A DNA stretch of 64,000 nt from Tilletia caries (Eukaryota > Basidiomycota > Exobasidiomycetes > Tilletiales > Tilletiaceae). The position numbers and the translations under genes were made by a program. Location: the NCBI GenBank assembly GCA_032718865.1, contig JALUTQ010000027.1:310001-374000 (forward strand), in the 5' to 3' direction. The notes under the pieces were generated by a model, which saw nothing but the letters and a program-made list of their open reading frames with translations, searched no databases and was not told the DNA's origin. Below are positions 44,017-55,528 of the stretch, piece by piece (position 1 is the first letter of the stretch; every line of letters begins with the position of its first letter).

Positions 44017-45094
44017 CCAACATGTTGTTGGCGGCCGCCCACATCTCTGGCAGCGAGAGATCAGCGTCCTGACGCTTTGGCTCCGGGAGCGCCGCGGACT
44101 TGGCCACCGAATCGAGCATGCCGCTCAGCGAGTCCGGAAGGTCCTTGGCCTTAGTCCCACGCGCATGGCCAGAGAGCATGCCCTCCTCTGTGAAGTGCCA
44201 GAGGGGGATGAGCTCCGCGTTTGCAAGGCGCTTGAGGACCGAGTTGTGGGGGACGGTGCTCGAGCCGAGCCACTCGTCATCGTCGTCGTCAACCCACGCC
44301 GATTGCGGTGGGCCGCTATGCTCAGCAGGTTGCTGGCGTTGGTGCTCGAACCTCGCCGGCAGCGGGTCGTCCGCGACCTTCGCCCTCTTGTGGGCAACAG
44401 GAAGACCATCCGGAGAGACGTAGAAGGGTCTCTTGAGGACCGGCAGTTCCTGAGACTGTGGGCGTACTGGGGAATGGTCTTGAGAACGACGTTGCCGGTA
44501 TGGGTTGGGCCCGGCCGCAGCTTGAGATTGAGGATCACCATTGCTCCCCGTCTTGTCATCCGGGCCGCCCTGCATGAGCCACTCCACTTTGGAGCGAGGA
44601 GAGAGCTTCTCGAAATGTCCGATGAGGTCCACGTGTGCCTGATGGAGGCCGCTGGGTGGCGTGACAGGTCGGTGCTCTGCTGGAGCCTGCTCCGGGCGCG
44701 GGGAGACACGACGGGCCTTGCCCTTGGAAGTCGCCTTGGCTTGTCCGGGACGAGGATCCTCGGACTCTTGGAGCATGTTGGCGATGGTTTGTTGTCGGGC
44801 GACCACCGAGTCGTTGTCGACACCCGAAGAAGGAATGGGTCCCGCGGACGAGTACTTGACCGCTGTCGAGGACGAGGGACCGGACAAAGCAGAACGAAGC
44901 TGTGGTCGGTTGCTTGTCGAAGGCTGCTGAGAAGCCTGAGCTGGAGCCTTGAGCGAGGCCGAAACCGAAGTGGATGTCGGGGCAGAGGCCATCGGTAGCT
45001 GGCTTGCCAGGAGTCGCCGCTGAAGGTCGACAACCTCCTCCTCTGCCGGGCTCGATGAGAGGGCATGACCCTTTGTCTTCTTGCCGATTGCCAT
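43994..45094 (-). CDS. DIRS-like element gag-like ORF
   Basis: A 366-aa open frame starting MAIGKKTKGHALSSSPAEEE. Pro-, Ser- and Gln-rich, with a conserved-looking middle (HVDLIGHFEKLSPRSKVEWL) and a C-terminal WHFTEEGMLSGHARGTKAK. I recognise no domain, but its place at the 5' end of the element suggests the structural protein. The ATG at 45094 was chosen over an upstream non-ATG extension that runs into the 81-bp repeat. Confidence 0.65.
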   Translation of the reverse strand: MAIGKKTKGHALSSSPAEEEVVDLQRRLLASQLPMASAPTSTSVSASLKAPAQASQQPSTSNRPQLRSALSGPSSSTAVKYSSAGPIPSSGVDNDSVVARQQTIANMLQESEDPRPGQAKATSKGKARRVSPRPEQAPAEHRPVTPPSGLHQAHVDLIGHFEKLSPRSKVEWLMQGGPDDKTGSNGDPQSQAAAGPNPYRQRRSQDHSPVRPQSQELPVLKRPFYVSPDGLPVAHKRAKVADDPLPARFEHQRQQPAEHSGPPQSAWVDDDDDEWLGSSTVPHNSVLKRLANAELIPLWHFTEEGMLSGHARGTKAKDLPDSLSGMLDSVAKSAALPEPKRQDADLSLPEMWAAANNMLDVYGDHS

Positions 45095-45403
45095 CCTGTG
45101 AGCGTAAGCTGCTCTTGAAAAGAAAAAGGGAATAAAGAAAGGTAGTGCGAAGGACTCTTGATGAGGTGATAGCTGCAAAGAAAAGCTAGCGTAGCAGAAG
45201 ACCTTGATGTGTCTGTCTGCGGAGCCCCAAGAGTGTGGAAGAGAGGAGTCAGGACGAGTCTGCCGCACTCGTGAAAAGATCTTCCACACACGGTCGCGTG
45301 CACCGTGCGCGCGACGCGTGTCGATCATGATCACAGCACAGACACATCTCAATACTCGTAGACTCAAGACTCCGCGGCTGACCTTTGTTACATCCGTCAG
45401 ACA
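45095..45403. other. DIRS-like element 5' noncoding end
   Basis: About 310 bp between the gag-like ATG and the right 81-bp repeat. It includes ATACTCGTAGACTCAAGACT near 45350-45370, partly complementary to the left end of the island. Confidence 0.5.
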
Positions 45404-45484
45404 ATCTTCTTGCTGCTCGTGTGTTGGCTTGTGCTTCGCCTTCTCGAATCTCGATTGTCGCCTGCGAGTTGACGTCGAGCGCAA
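45404..45484 (+). repeat. 81-bp direct repeat, right boundary of transposon island
   Basis: Identical to 26524-26604. It lies 155 bp upstream of the TSR1 start. Confidence 0.95.
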
Positions 45485-45639
45485 GTCACGTGCCCCGAGC
45501 TCTATTCTCTCGGCCGAGTCACCCACCAGCAAACCCCAACGCAGAAACGCTCCGAGCACCTTCACAAAAAATTTGGCCAAGGACAGAATCCTCACTCACC
45601 TCGCGCTCTCATCGGCACACACACACAACAAACCGAAGG
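45485..45639 (+). promoter_or_regulatory. TSR1 proximal promoter
   Basis: 155 bp between the 81-bp repeat and the TSR1 ATG, with CACGTG near 45487-45492. The stretch 45545-45585 (CGCTCCGAGCACCTTC then TTTGGCCAAGG) resembles, weakly and in inverse orientation, the 51-bp repeat near LTV1. Confidence 0.5.
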
Positions 45640-48600
45640 ATGGCACGCTCGCAGACAGGCGCCAGCAGCGGCGGACACCACCACCGCTCCGCCCTCAAGC
45701 AGTCCAACAAGAAGTTCAAGTCCAAACACGCCTCCAAGAACACCCTCCGCACAGCCGCAAAGGGACGCACCCCATCCCAGGCCGTCCGCATCGCACAGCA
45801 CAAGGCAAACCCATTCACCGCCGCACCGGGCGCAGCAGCCGGTGGACTCCCTAGCTCCGCGGCGTCCTCGGTCGGAGGGGGGAGCAGGTTCATCCGCCGT
45901 AATCAGGCAAAACAGATCCAAGCCTCCAAACGAGCAGCCCTCGTACAGTCCACCCGCATCTTCGAGCCCAAACCACCCTCAACCGGTGGGATCGGTCTCG
46001 GTAAAGGGCTAAGCTCATCGGCCTCCTCAGCCGCGGGCGCGCCTCGGATCGTCGCTGTTGTCGACCTCGCGGGGCCGTCGGAGCCCGGGCTGAAGAGCTC
46101 GTCGGATGCGTGGGAGGCCGTGAGGAAGTTGCAGGAGGAGGGAGAGGCTGGTGGGATTCATCCTGTTCCTGGTCGGTCTGTCGATGAGGCCCGGTCCGCA
46201 GGCCTATCCTTCGTAGAGCTAGAGTACGTTCCTCTTCCCCGACTTCACTTCCTTCACGCACTTTCATAACTTTACACTTCCTTCTCAAATTCACAGAGCC
46301 CTTCGCTTCCGACAAACCCTCCAATTCCTCCCCCTCCCGCACGGCGCCCTCTACCCAACACTAGACGCCTGCAAATGCGCCGACTTCGTCATCTTTGTCC
46401 TCTCCGCAGCCACATCCATCGAGCCCGGCTCCTGGGGCGAGCTCGCCCTCCGCGTCCTCCAAGCACAAGGCCTCCCCAACGTCCTCGTAGCCGTGCCCTC
46501 CCTCCTGCCCGAATCCGACGGGGCTGACGCTCATAAGAAGGCCGGGCCAGCGTTGCGGGCGGCGAACGATGTGCGGAAGTCGTTGCTCTCGTTTGCGAGG
46601 TACTTCTCTCCCGATGTTGAGAAGATTCATGCGCTGGATGACCAGGCGGAGCGAGGGGCTCTGCTTCGTACGCTTGCTAGTAGTACGCCCAAACGCGTCG
46701 CCTGGCGGGACTTCCGGTCCTGGGTCATCAACGAAAGCGCAGAGTGGGTCCCCAACGCAGACGCCGGCGCCGACGCTTCTGCCGAGAAGGGTACCCTCAA
46801 GCTCAGCGGTTGGGTTCGAGGTGCTCCCCTCAGTGCGAACCGACTCGTCCATCTGCCAGACTTTGGCGACTTCGCCGTCGACAAGATCACCCTCGCACCC
46901 TCCACTGCGCCCCGCAAGTCCAAGGCACGACCGGCCTTGATCAAAGCTGTGAACAGTCGTCCGGCCAGCCGAGCTACAAATGCTGCCACTGAGGGGACGG
47001 AAGGTGGTGATATCGAGATGGACGTCAACGATGCTGCCAGCTCGGTTGGAGCTGGGCCTGGTGCGGAAGGGGACATTCTCGAGGAACGCGACTCTGAGTT
47101 CGCGGATGAACTGCTCTCTCAGAACGAGGCGGACGAGATGGACCAGGAACAGACATGGCCGACGGAAGCTGAGATAGCCAGTGCGCCCGCTGCGGCGGGT
47201 ACGGCTGGTGCGCTCGGAGCGCAGGATCATATCCCTCCCGCTGCGGCTGGGACGACTCCGCTCTCGATCAGTCGCGGTGGAGCTGATGGGAAGCCGTTGG
47301 AGGGACCGGCTCGGATGGGGAAGAAGTACCAGGCGGCCTGGATTGTTGAGAGTGATGAAGAGGATGACGGGAGCGACGAGGATGAGGGTGACGAGGATGA
47401 GGATGAGGACGAGGACATTACCGATCAGCCGGGTACCAACGGGATGACCGTCCCGGCAGGCGCCACTGTGGACGACGACGATGGCTTCGAAGACGAAGAC
47501 GGCGCAGAGGACGAGGAGGACGACGATGCCGATTTCGACGCCGCCGCCCTAGAAGCCTACAAAGCCGAACGGAAGCAACGCTACGAAGACGAAGCCCAAG
47601 ACGCCACCTTCCCCGACGAAGTCGACACCCCGCTAACCATCTCCGCCCGGACCCGTTTCGCGCGCTACCGCGGCTTGGAAAACTTCCGCACCTCCCACTG
47701 GGATCCCTATGAGGAGCTGCCCATCGATTATGCGAAGATCTTCCAGTTTGATAACTTTGTGAGGACGAGGAAGAGGGTCGAGGAGGGCGCGTTGGCGGAG
47801 GGGGTCGTTCCCGGGACCAGGGTGTGTGTTTGGATTAGGGACGTGCCGGTGGGAGCTGCGGTTAGGGCGAAGGCTGTTGGCGTGGATGCTGCGAAGGCGA
47901 ATGCGAAGGGGACTGGGTCCGAAGATGAAGGCAGGGCACAATTGCCTGAACGGGACGATGTTCCGTTTGTGCTGTTTGGTCTGCTCAGGCATGAGCACAA
48001 GAAGAGTGTGCTTAACTTTACGGTCACGAGGAATACGGAGTACGACGGTGTGGTTAGGTCTAAGGTACGTTTTTTTTTTTTTTTTTGTCTGTGGTGCATT
48101 GTGCAGGACCAAGGAAGGAAGACGTGGACTGACGATCCCCCTCCCTTCCTACCTTGCAGGACCCCCTCCTGCTCTGCCTTGGTCCACGGAGATACCGCGT
48201 CAACCCAATCTTCAGCCAACACACCCTCGGCACCTCCTCCTCCTCCGCCAAAGTGGGAAACAACGTGCACAAATTCGAGCGATTTCTGCACCCGCACAAC
48301 TCCGGCCCCGGCGCCATCTCCGTCGGCACCGTCTTCGCGCCGATCACCTTCGGCGGAGCGAGTGTGCCCGTGCTGCTGATGCGGGAACGGTGTGAGGAAG
48401 GAGTCAGGGGCCATAATGATTCTGGGATTGGGGCGAGGCAGTTGCCTGCGCTTGTGGGGAGTGGGAATTTGATTGAGGCTGATCCTACTAGGATTAATGC
48501 GAAGAGGATCTTGCTTACTGGGCATGCGTTCAAGATTCATAAGCGGACGGCGACGATTCGGTTCATGTTCTTCAACGCTGGTGAGTCTCTTTCCCCCCCC

Positions 48601-48927
48601 CCCTTCTTTTCGAACGCGCCGTGGTTGCGCTGTTGCTCATGTTTCTCCAAAAATTCTGCAGACGACGTCGCCTACTTCAAGCCGATCACCCTGCACACCA
48701 AGTACGGCCGGACGGGACACATTAAGGAGAGCATCGGCACCCACGGTCTCTACAAGGCCCATTTCGACGGTCCCATGACGCAGATGGACACGGTGTGTCT
48801 GTCGCTGTACAAGCGCATCTACCCGAAGTGGTCGGAGCTCTATCGGGACAGTCGGGATGAGATGCCGTTGGTTACGGAGGCTATGGAGGCGGAGGACGGG
48901 GCTGGGGCGGAGGAGATGGAGGAGTAG
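45640..48927 (+). CDS. TSR1: Ribosome maturation factor TSR1
   Basis: TSR1 is a GTPase-like but nucleotide-independent factor of late cytoplasmic pre-40S particles, related to BMS1. Four exons (45640-46223, 46297-48064, 48160-48580, 48662-48927) close in frame to 1012 aa. The start has the typical HHHRSALKQSNKKFKSKHAS followed by KNTLRTAAKGR. The G-like domain includes CKCADFVIFVLS and GLPNVLVAVPSLLPE. The AARP2CN-like region holds WRDFRSWVINE and GWVRGAPLSANRLVHLPDFG. A long acidic linker (about 47.33-47.57 kb) precedes the conserved C-terminal beta-barrel domains: YRGLENFRTSHWDPYEELP, FAPITFGGASVPVLLM, TGHAFKIHKRTATIRFMFFN, and YFKPITLHTKYGR with GLYKAHFDGPM. A T17 run lies in intron 2. Confidence 0.96.
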
Positions 48928-49007
48928 TTGGGGCCTCAGTACCCCACGCATCATACAGGCTGATCGTAATGTTCTTTCTCTCCTCGCGCTCGATATATTT
49001 TGAATTT

Positions 49008-49637
49008 TCAACCATTTGATGTCAATTTCAGTTCTAGAGCGGTGCGCCATCTCTGTACCCGGGCTGCTTCGTGGTCCTTCCCGAGTGCGAGACAGGCTTT
49101 CTCCGTCAGGATCCAGAGTGTGATCCGGGTCTTATCAACGTCCACGGTTGAACTGGGGGGAGGAGGAGGAGCCTGTTCCGTTCCCCCGGCCTTGTCTTCC
49201 TGATTCCTGGAAGACCTCGGCGGTCGTAGCGAGTCGCTGGCAAAGTTGAGTTGGGCGAGAGCGCGGGTGTGTTGGTTGAGGAGCATCAAGGTGACCGCGA
49301 GGTGGGAGCGAAGCTGGGCCGCTTGGAGTTTATGTTGGACAATCTCTGCCGCCGATGATCCTTTTTGGGACTCCCTGTCGACAAGGACGAGGTGTGAGGC
49401 CAGTGCTTGGGACGCGTTTTGGAGAGCTTGGATATTGGCTGGGCTTAACGCGGACGTCCCGTTCGTATCTACGTCCTTGGCTTCGGGCTGGAAGAGGAGG
49501 GCGGCGTGGGAGAGGGGGTAGTGTTCGGCTTGGAGGGCGTCGCGGGCGTAGGCGGATATGATCTCGGGCCGGAAGAAGGGCGAGTGGATGATGGTCTGCT
49601 TCTGGTGGGCGGGGGTACGCGCTCGGTCGGCCATCAT
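49008..49637 (-). CDS. Conserved-looking protein of unknown function
   Basis: Single-exon open frame of about 209 aa from the ATG at 49637 (a second ATG follows at 49634). The frame also stays open to 49907, so the start is uncertain. HSPFFRPEIISAYARDALQAEHYPLSHAALL, read in shorter parts, is followed by a helical region (NIQALQNASQALASHLVLVD, HKLQAAQLRSHLAVTLMLLN) and a C-terminal helix with WILTEKACLALGKDHEAARV. The helical pairs resemble TPR-type repeats, but I cannot assign a family. It is convergent with TSR1 (80 bp between stops) and divergent from the SDR gene. Confidence 0.65.
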   Translation of the reverse strand: MMADRARTPAHQKQTIIHSPFFRPEIISAYARDALQAEHYPLSHAALLFQPEAKDVDTNGTSALSPANIQALQNASQALASHLVLVDRESQKGSSAAEIVQHKLQAAQLRSHLAVTLMLLNQHTRALAQLNFASDSLRPPRSSRNQEDKAGGTEQAPPPPPSSTVDVDKTRITLWILTEKACLALGKDHEAARVQRWRTALELKLTSNG

Positions 49638-50050
49638 TCGCTCTGCTGCCCCTGGGAACTGGGAAGGCGAGTGGGAGGGTCTCGACGACGGCGACGGACC
49701 CTTGGGCAACGAGAAGAACGCAGCTGGGAGCTGGGAGCTGGGAGCTGGGAGGGTGGCAAGGATTGATTTCGCAGTTCGCACATGCACGATGACGGACCTC
49801 ATTTCGGAAGTCAGTTGTCCTCGATCCGAAGCGCAGGGTCCTCCTGACTTCCTGGCTTCCTGAGCAAGTTCCCCTTCCTTCCACACCTCCTTCTTATCTT
49901 CCACCACCCTCTCTTACTTACTACTGTACCTCACATATTACTCCCTTACCTCTCCTCGTATTCAAATGTGAGTGTGCATTCCTGTCACAGACTGCCGCCC
50001 GCTTCCTCCTGACGCTCCCTCCGATCACTCTCCAGCAGAACTCGCCCACC
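49638..50050. promoter_or_regulatory. Divergent promoter region, unknown gene / SDR gene
   Basis: 413 bp between the chosen starts. It includes a GAGCTGGGAGCTGGGAGCTGG repeat near 49728-49752 and pyrimidine-rich sequence (49868-49970) before the SDR start. Confidence 0.45.
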
Positions 50051-51197
<1,147 letters not shown>

Positions 51198-51533
51198 AAC
51201 GCGCACTCGCCGTGACAGAAACGCGAAGTGCACAACATTCCCATCGCTCAGCCCCACGCACCGCGAGAGCGGCTTTGAGGCTTCACGCGGGCGTTCAAGA
51301 GCTGCTGTAGACACTTCCTGTTGCAGTACCGAGTTAGCAGACACCGAATAGAAATCAGCTTCTTGCAAGCATCCTGCTGTGGCCTGAGCGCGTCTCTGTA
51401 GTCTGTGAGCCTGTGAGAGGCAAAGCGAAGCGAGATTTCGTTGCGCAACGATTTCATCACCCCTTCCCCCCGACGAACTTCCTGAGCTTTGGCTCCACTA
51501 ACTGTCAGCCGCGACCACAACAGCAAGGCCAGC

Positions 51534-52710
51534 ATGGAAGTACAAGACAGCGCAGAAGCGGCAGGCCATGCCCAAGTCCACGAGGGGAACGGCGCAGACC
51601 CTGCGAATGCCGGCGGAGCGAACGCCCCCGCCGCCCTCGAATCCTCCGTGTTCCCAGCTCCTCCCGCGGAGTACCTCCTCTTCACCTCCTCCAAGAACGA
51701 GGGAAGAGAGCTCGGCAACAAGGTGCTGGCGCCGCCACTGCCGCCGAGGGTGGACTGGATCGACGAGGATGGGTATTACTCGTACTTCGGGGATCAGTGG
51801 CCGGTATGTGTATCTTTTGCCTTTCTCCCATCCATTTTTTAACCTTGAAGTCTGTGCGAATGGGCTGAACAAGACTTGGAGGGGGACTTTGATTTTGTCA
51901 CAGATTCCTGAGGTACATCCTACGCTTGAGCAGCAGGGCGTAACGCGCTTGTACCCTGATGGACCTCATGGTAAGCTTCCTCCCCGTCCAGCTTCCGCGC
52001 GCCTGTATCAAGTCCAAGATGCCAGGAATACTCATATCACTCGCCTCTTCATCCTCCTCTTCTTGACCAGACCGCCGCGCAATCCTGCAATCCCTCCTCC
52101 AAACCGCCCTCCGAACCTACCTCGAGCTCGTCGCAACCCTGCAACGCCCACCAAACGACTACGTCGCCGTAGAGGAGTACCCCATCCCACCCGTACCCGG
52201 AGCACCGGAGGGCGAGCCGCCGCAGATGCAGAGGGTCGAGGTGTACCGGTCGGACGCGCAGGATCAGTGGGAGCATCTGCGGACGACGGTGATTAATATG
52301 CAGGATACGATCAATCGGTTGAGGCCTGTTCAGGTGGGTTTCCTTCTCTTCCAAGCTTGGAGGCTCCCTGAAAGTTTGCTCAAAACATTCTCTCCTCCTT
52401 CCTTAACTTCCTACAGGCGCGCGACTCGCTCAAGTCCTTAATGCAAATGCAGCTCGACCGCCGGAAAGCCCAAACCGAGCATCTACGAAAGTGAGTTTTC
52501 CGCACTGCGCCAGGGGGGGGGGGGGGTCCGCAGTACCGCTACCGCTTTCACGATTCGAATTTCGCTGACACGCCCTCTTGTTCCACCAGAAAATGCGCTG
52601 AATTGCGGGCAGAAATCAAGACGATGCACGAGGCGAGTCTGTCGGAGGGAGCAGGGGCCTGTGGGAGGTCTGTCTCCGGATGTACGGTAGGGGACCCGTC
52701 CGAAGAATGA
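51534..52710 (+). CDS. MED7: Mediator complex subunit 7
   Basis: Subunit of the Mediator middle module, which links activators to RNA polymerase II; MED7 forms a hinge with MED21. Five exons (51534-51803, 51904-51970, 52071-52333, 52417-52490, 52590-52710) close in frame to 264 aa. Family features in order: FPAPPAEYLLFTS, PPLPPRVDWIDEDGYYSYFG, TLEQQGVTRLYPDG, LLQTALRTYLELVATLQRPP, VINMQDTINRLRPVQARDSL, and a closing coiled coil LMQMQLDRRKAQTEHLRK. The ATG at 51534 was chosen because the frame upstream has no ATG. A G12 run lies in intron 4 (about 52514-52525). Confidence 0.92.
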
Positions 52711-53109
52711 AAGAAAAGGGGGGGGCCGCCGATGCCCCTCCCGTTTTTTTTTTTTTTTTGGACGCGCGCGCGTATGTGTGCCCTCCCTATTGATGGGTTG
52801 GGTTGGGGCGCAGAACGAGCGGGATCTGTGTAGGTGTGATTGAGTGTTGATACATGGTATGTACGTTGCTGGGTTTTGCTGGAGATGACTGACTGGTGTT
52901 GAGACGGTGTGAAGGTGGGTCTGGGTGGGCGTTATGGGCCGATGGCTTTGCTGGGATGCGCACGAATTTGGGCTTGAGTCAAGGCCAGAATCGGACTGAA
53001 GGCGTACCCGCGTGTGCGAGAGCGATGAGTTGCGTGGTCCGGAAAGGGACAGGGCTGGAGTTCTTGACGACTGGGATTATGTATGTGTATAGTTGGAGTT
53101 CCGGCTTCG
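52711..53109. other. Convergent 3' intergenic region after MED7
   Basis: 400 bp with a T18 run near 52745-52760 and an alternating GCGCGCG stretch just after it. No gene is seen. Confidence 0.6.
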
Positions 53110-53457
53110 TCATCTTGAAGGCTTCAACTCCGGAATCTCGATCCAGCCGCCCTTACTAGTCAAGCGTACCCGCTCCCCAACCCTTCGACTGTCCATATGC
53201 GATAATGCTGATTCTCCCCGCAGCTCCTCCTCCTCCTCCTCCTCCTGCTGCTGCATCGCAAGCCTCCTCCTCCCCGCCTCAAGAGCGTCCCTCTTCTTCC
53301 TCTGCTGGGCCGGACACGCGAGTGGACCTTCGCCCTGTGCGGCCGAGGAGGCGAGTGCGGTTGTGGCTGCCACGGTGAGGAAGGCGCCGAAGAAGGTTGC
53401 GCCGAAGAAGGAGGATGTGAAGAGGCGGCGGAGACGGGGGGTGAGGTTGGTGTACAT
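53110..53457 (-). CDS. Small single-span membrane protein
   Basis: 115 aa from the ATG at 53457. The N-terminus MYTNLTPRLRRLF is basic and is followed by a hydrophobic span (FGATFFGAFLTVAATTALAS). A charged tail with a Glu run and GGWIEIPELKPSR ends the protein. The layout (short basic start, one span, charged tail) fits a small inner mitochondrial membrane protein, but I recognise no family. It is divergent from the mitochondrial ribosomal gene bL12m (290 bp between starts). The frame stays open upstream, so the start could be further 5'. Confidence 0.55.
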   Translation of the reverse strand: MYTNLTPRLRRLFTSSFFGATFFGAFLTVAATTALASSAAQGEGPLACPAQQRKKRDALEAGRRRLAMQQQEEEEEEELRGESALSHMDSRRVGERVRLTSKGGWIEIPELKPSR

Positions 53458-53747
53458 GATTCGCGGGGGGGGGGACGGGGTGGTCTCTTGGGCGTTGTTT
53501 ACCCGCGGGAGGGGATTTAGCAGAGGAGTGAGGGTGGGGGAGATGGGATGGCTGTATGCTGTATGCTGGACGTTGCTGACAGCTGCGCTGCATGTGAGAG
53601 GGAGGAGCAGGACCAGGAAGAACCTCGTTGTTGCTATGCGGACGACACAATCCGGAAGGGATAGGCGGCGAGCAAGAGCAGGATCGCCTTTCACCTCGCT
53701 GCCATCCTTATTCCTTGCACGACACCCGGAAGGAGCAACGAAAAACG

Positions 53748-54616
53748 ATGTCCGCAGTCGCAAGAACATTCGCCTCCCGGTGCGCCGCCCCCGCCCCCGC
53801 CCTCCGCCGCTCCTCCGCCGCTGCCGGGTGAGTTTTCCCCAGGTTGGCGAGGGAGATGGCATACATTCCTGCTGCTGCTGACACTTCTCCTCCTCAAACC
53901 CTCCCACAGCCCATCGCGCCTGGCCGGTGTTGCCTCAAGGTCCCTCGCAACAGGCGCAGCACCAGCACCAGCACCATCTTCCTCAGCCACCCCACCTCCA
54001 CCAGCCGCAGCATCATCGAAAGATGCAGCAGCAGCAGCAACGACGCCGCCCAAGCTTACTGGACTGGTTGATGCCATTGAGAAGTTGACCCTGCTCGAGG
54101 CTGCCGAGCTCGTCACTGCCCTCAAGGTGAGCCTCTTCTCCCTCCCTCCCTCCTTCTTCTCGCGTGCCAGCAATTGACCCTTTTCCTTCCCAACGTTTGG
54201 ACAGACCCGCCTGAACATCACCGAAGTATCCATGCCCTCGTCCTCCGCCGCGCCCGCCGCAGCCCCCGCCGCCGCCGCCCCTGCCGCAGAGGAAGAGAAG
54301 CCGAAGGAGAAGACGATCTTCACTGTCAAGCTCACAGGATTGAAGGATCCGACTGCGAAGGCGAAGGTCATTCGGGAGGTGAAGGCTATCAACAGCACCA
54401 TGTGAGTGTGATCCACATTCCTCTTTATCGTGCATATGACTTTCATCTTGCTGACCCACACCCCACTTCTTGATGTCGACCCGCAGGAACCTGGTCGAGG
54501 CTAAGAAGTTTGTGGAGAGCGCGCCGCAGACGCTCAAGGAGGGCGTGAACAAGGAGGAGGCGGAGAAGATTAAGAAGGCGATCGAGGGTGCGGGCGGTGT
54601 GATCGAGTTTGACTGA
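53748..54616 (+). CDS. MRPL12: Mitochondrial ribosomal protein bL12m
   Basis: Stalk protein of the large mitochondrial ribosomal subunit that recruits translation factors. Four exons (53748-53827, 53910-54126, 54205-54401, 54487-54616) close in frame to 207 aa. The N-terminus [20 protein letters not shown] is an Arg/Ala-rich mitochondrial presequence, and an Ala/Pro/Ser linker follows. The dimerisation region is [17 protein letters not shown]. The C-terminal L7/L12 fold has [48 protein letters not shown] and [18 protein letters not shown]. The gene is convergent with uS14m. Confidence 0.95.
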
Positions 54617-54918
54617 TTGTACCCCCGTCGCTTTCTCAATTGGAAATGGTCCCCTTCCATATGCACCTCTCTGTGACCGTAATGGCGAGTCTATCTGCCT
54701 CTCCCTCTCGTTGTTCGCTCTGTAAACGATTTCGTCTTGTGAGGCCTTTCAGGGAGCATCCGAGCATCAGCCAGTCAGATGGACTCCATGCTCATTTCAC
54801 GAAAGCTGACGTGCTTGCGTCCCTAGTGTAGAGGTGGTTGGGTTTGCGAAGGGGCCAGCGGAGGACTGGCGAGTATTGGTACAAAGGACAGGGGAACCAT
54901 ATAGCGATTGGAGGGAAT
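54617..54918. other. Convergent 3' region between bL12m and uS14m
   Basis: 302 bp between two stop codons. No gene is seen. Confidence 0.6.
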
Positions 54919-55393
54919 TTACCAGGACGCTTTCCGTACGCCTGGGATCTGCTCCTTGAGCGCATTCAAGCGGAATTGATACTGTTCAAAGTAAACACCA
55001 TCAGCACAACACAACACTACTTTATAAGGGAAGAGAGAGAGAAAAGAGCGAGAGAGAGCTACTCACCCTGCAAAGCCCAAACTCAGACATGATCCCCCTC
55101 CCCCTGCCCGTCTCCACACACCGATCCTTAACCGCGGTGGGCCGTGCCTTGGTGGGGAACAGGTTGAGCTGGAGCTGGGCCTGGTGACGTACCCGGGGTG
55201 GGAGGGTGGTGTTGCGTGCGATGTACTTGTAGGCGCGGCGGATGAGCTCGTTGGAGGCTACGGAGTGGCGGGTTGCGATGTCCCGCCTGGTGGACAGTTG
55301 GAGGGGGAGGGGGGGGGATCAGTTGGGCTGGGCTAGAACAGGGAAGGAAGGGGATGGTACTCACAGCATGCGGGCATTGGGTCTGATCGGCAT
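54919..55393 (-). CDS. MRP2: Mitochondrial ribosomal protein uS14m
   Basis: Small-subunit mitochondrial ribosomal protein of the S14 family that sits in the head of the subunit. Three exons (55365-55393, 55067-55286, 54919-54981) close in frame to 103 aa. It opens MPIRPNARML and continues RDIATRHSVASNELIRRAYK. The S14 signature is RCVETGRGRGIMSEFGLCR followed, after the last intron, by YQFRLNALKEQIPGVRKASW at the C-terminus. The last exon is only 63 nt. The protein length is normal for uS14m. It faces RPB6 divergently across 587 bp that contain a perfect-looking inverted repeat. Confidence 0.95.
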
Positions 55394-55528
55394 GGCTGGC
55401 TGGCTGGCTGGCTGGTAAGTGCTTCCCACTGGGCTTGTTCTGAGCGCTACGCTGGCTGCGGTTGACTGACTGGGCGATGAGCTCGAGCTGGACCTGCTTG
55501 CTGAATGAATGGGGGTCGCCCGGGACGC

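Larger units (their letters stand above)
31874..45403 (-). mobile_element. DIRS-like tyrosine-recombinase retrotransposon (interrupted)
   Basis: The minus-strand order is gag-like ORF (45094-43994), zinc-finger ORF (44016-43270), RT plus RNase H (about 43694-41338), tyrosine recombinase (41516-40620, resuming 32780-32243). This order and the use of a tyrosine recombinase in place of an integrase are those of DIRS-type elements. A Gypsy element splits the recombinase gene and a KDZ element lies at the left edge. About 40 bp of its left end may therefore sit at 26605-26644. A 10-bp inverted repeat TCTTGAGTCT (26605-26614) / AGACTCAAGA (about 45360-45369) occurs near the two ends. Without the insertions the element is about 5.7-6 kb. 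Confidence 0.8.

Noticed and set aside
31874..45403. Island as a Starship-type giant element with a captain recombinase
   Set aside because: The recombinase is linked to gag, RT and RNase H in DIRS order and lacks the captain position at one end with cargo genes.
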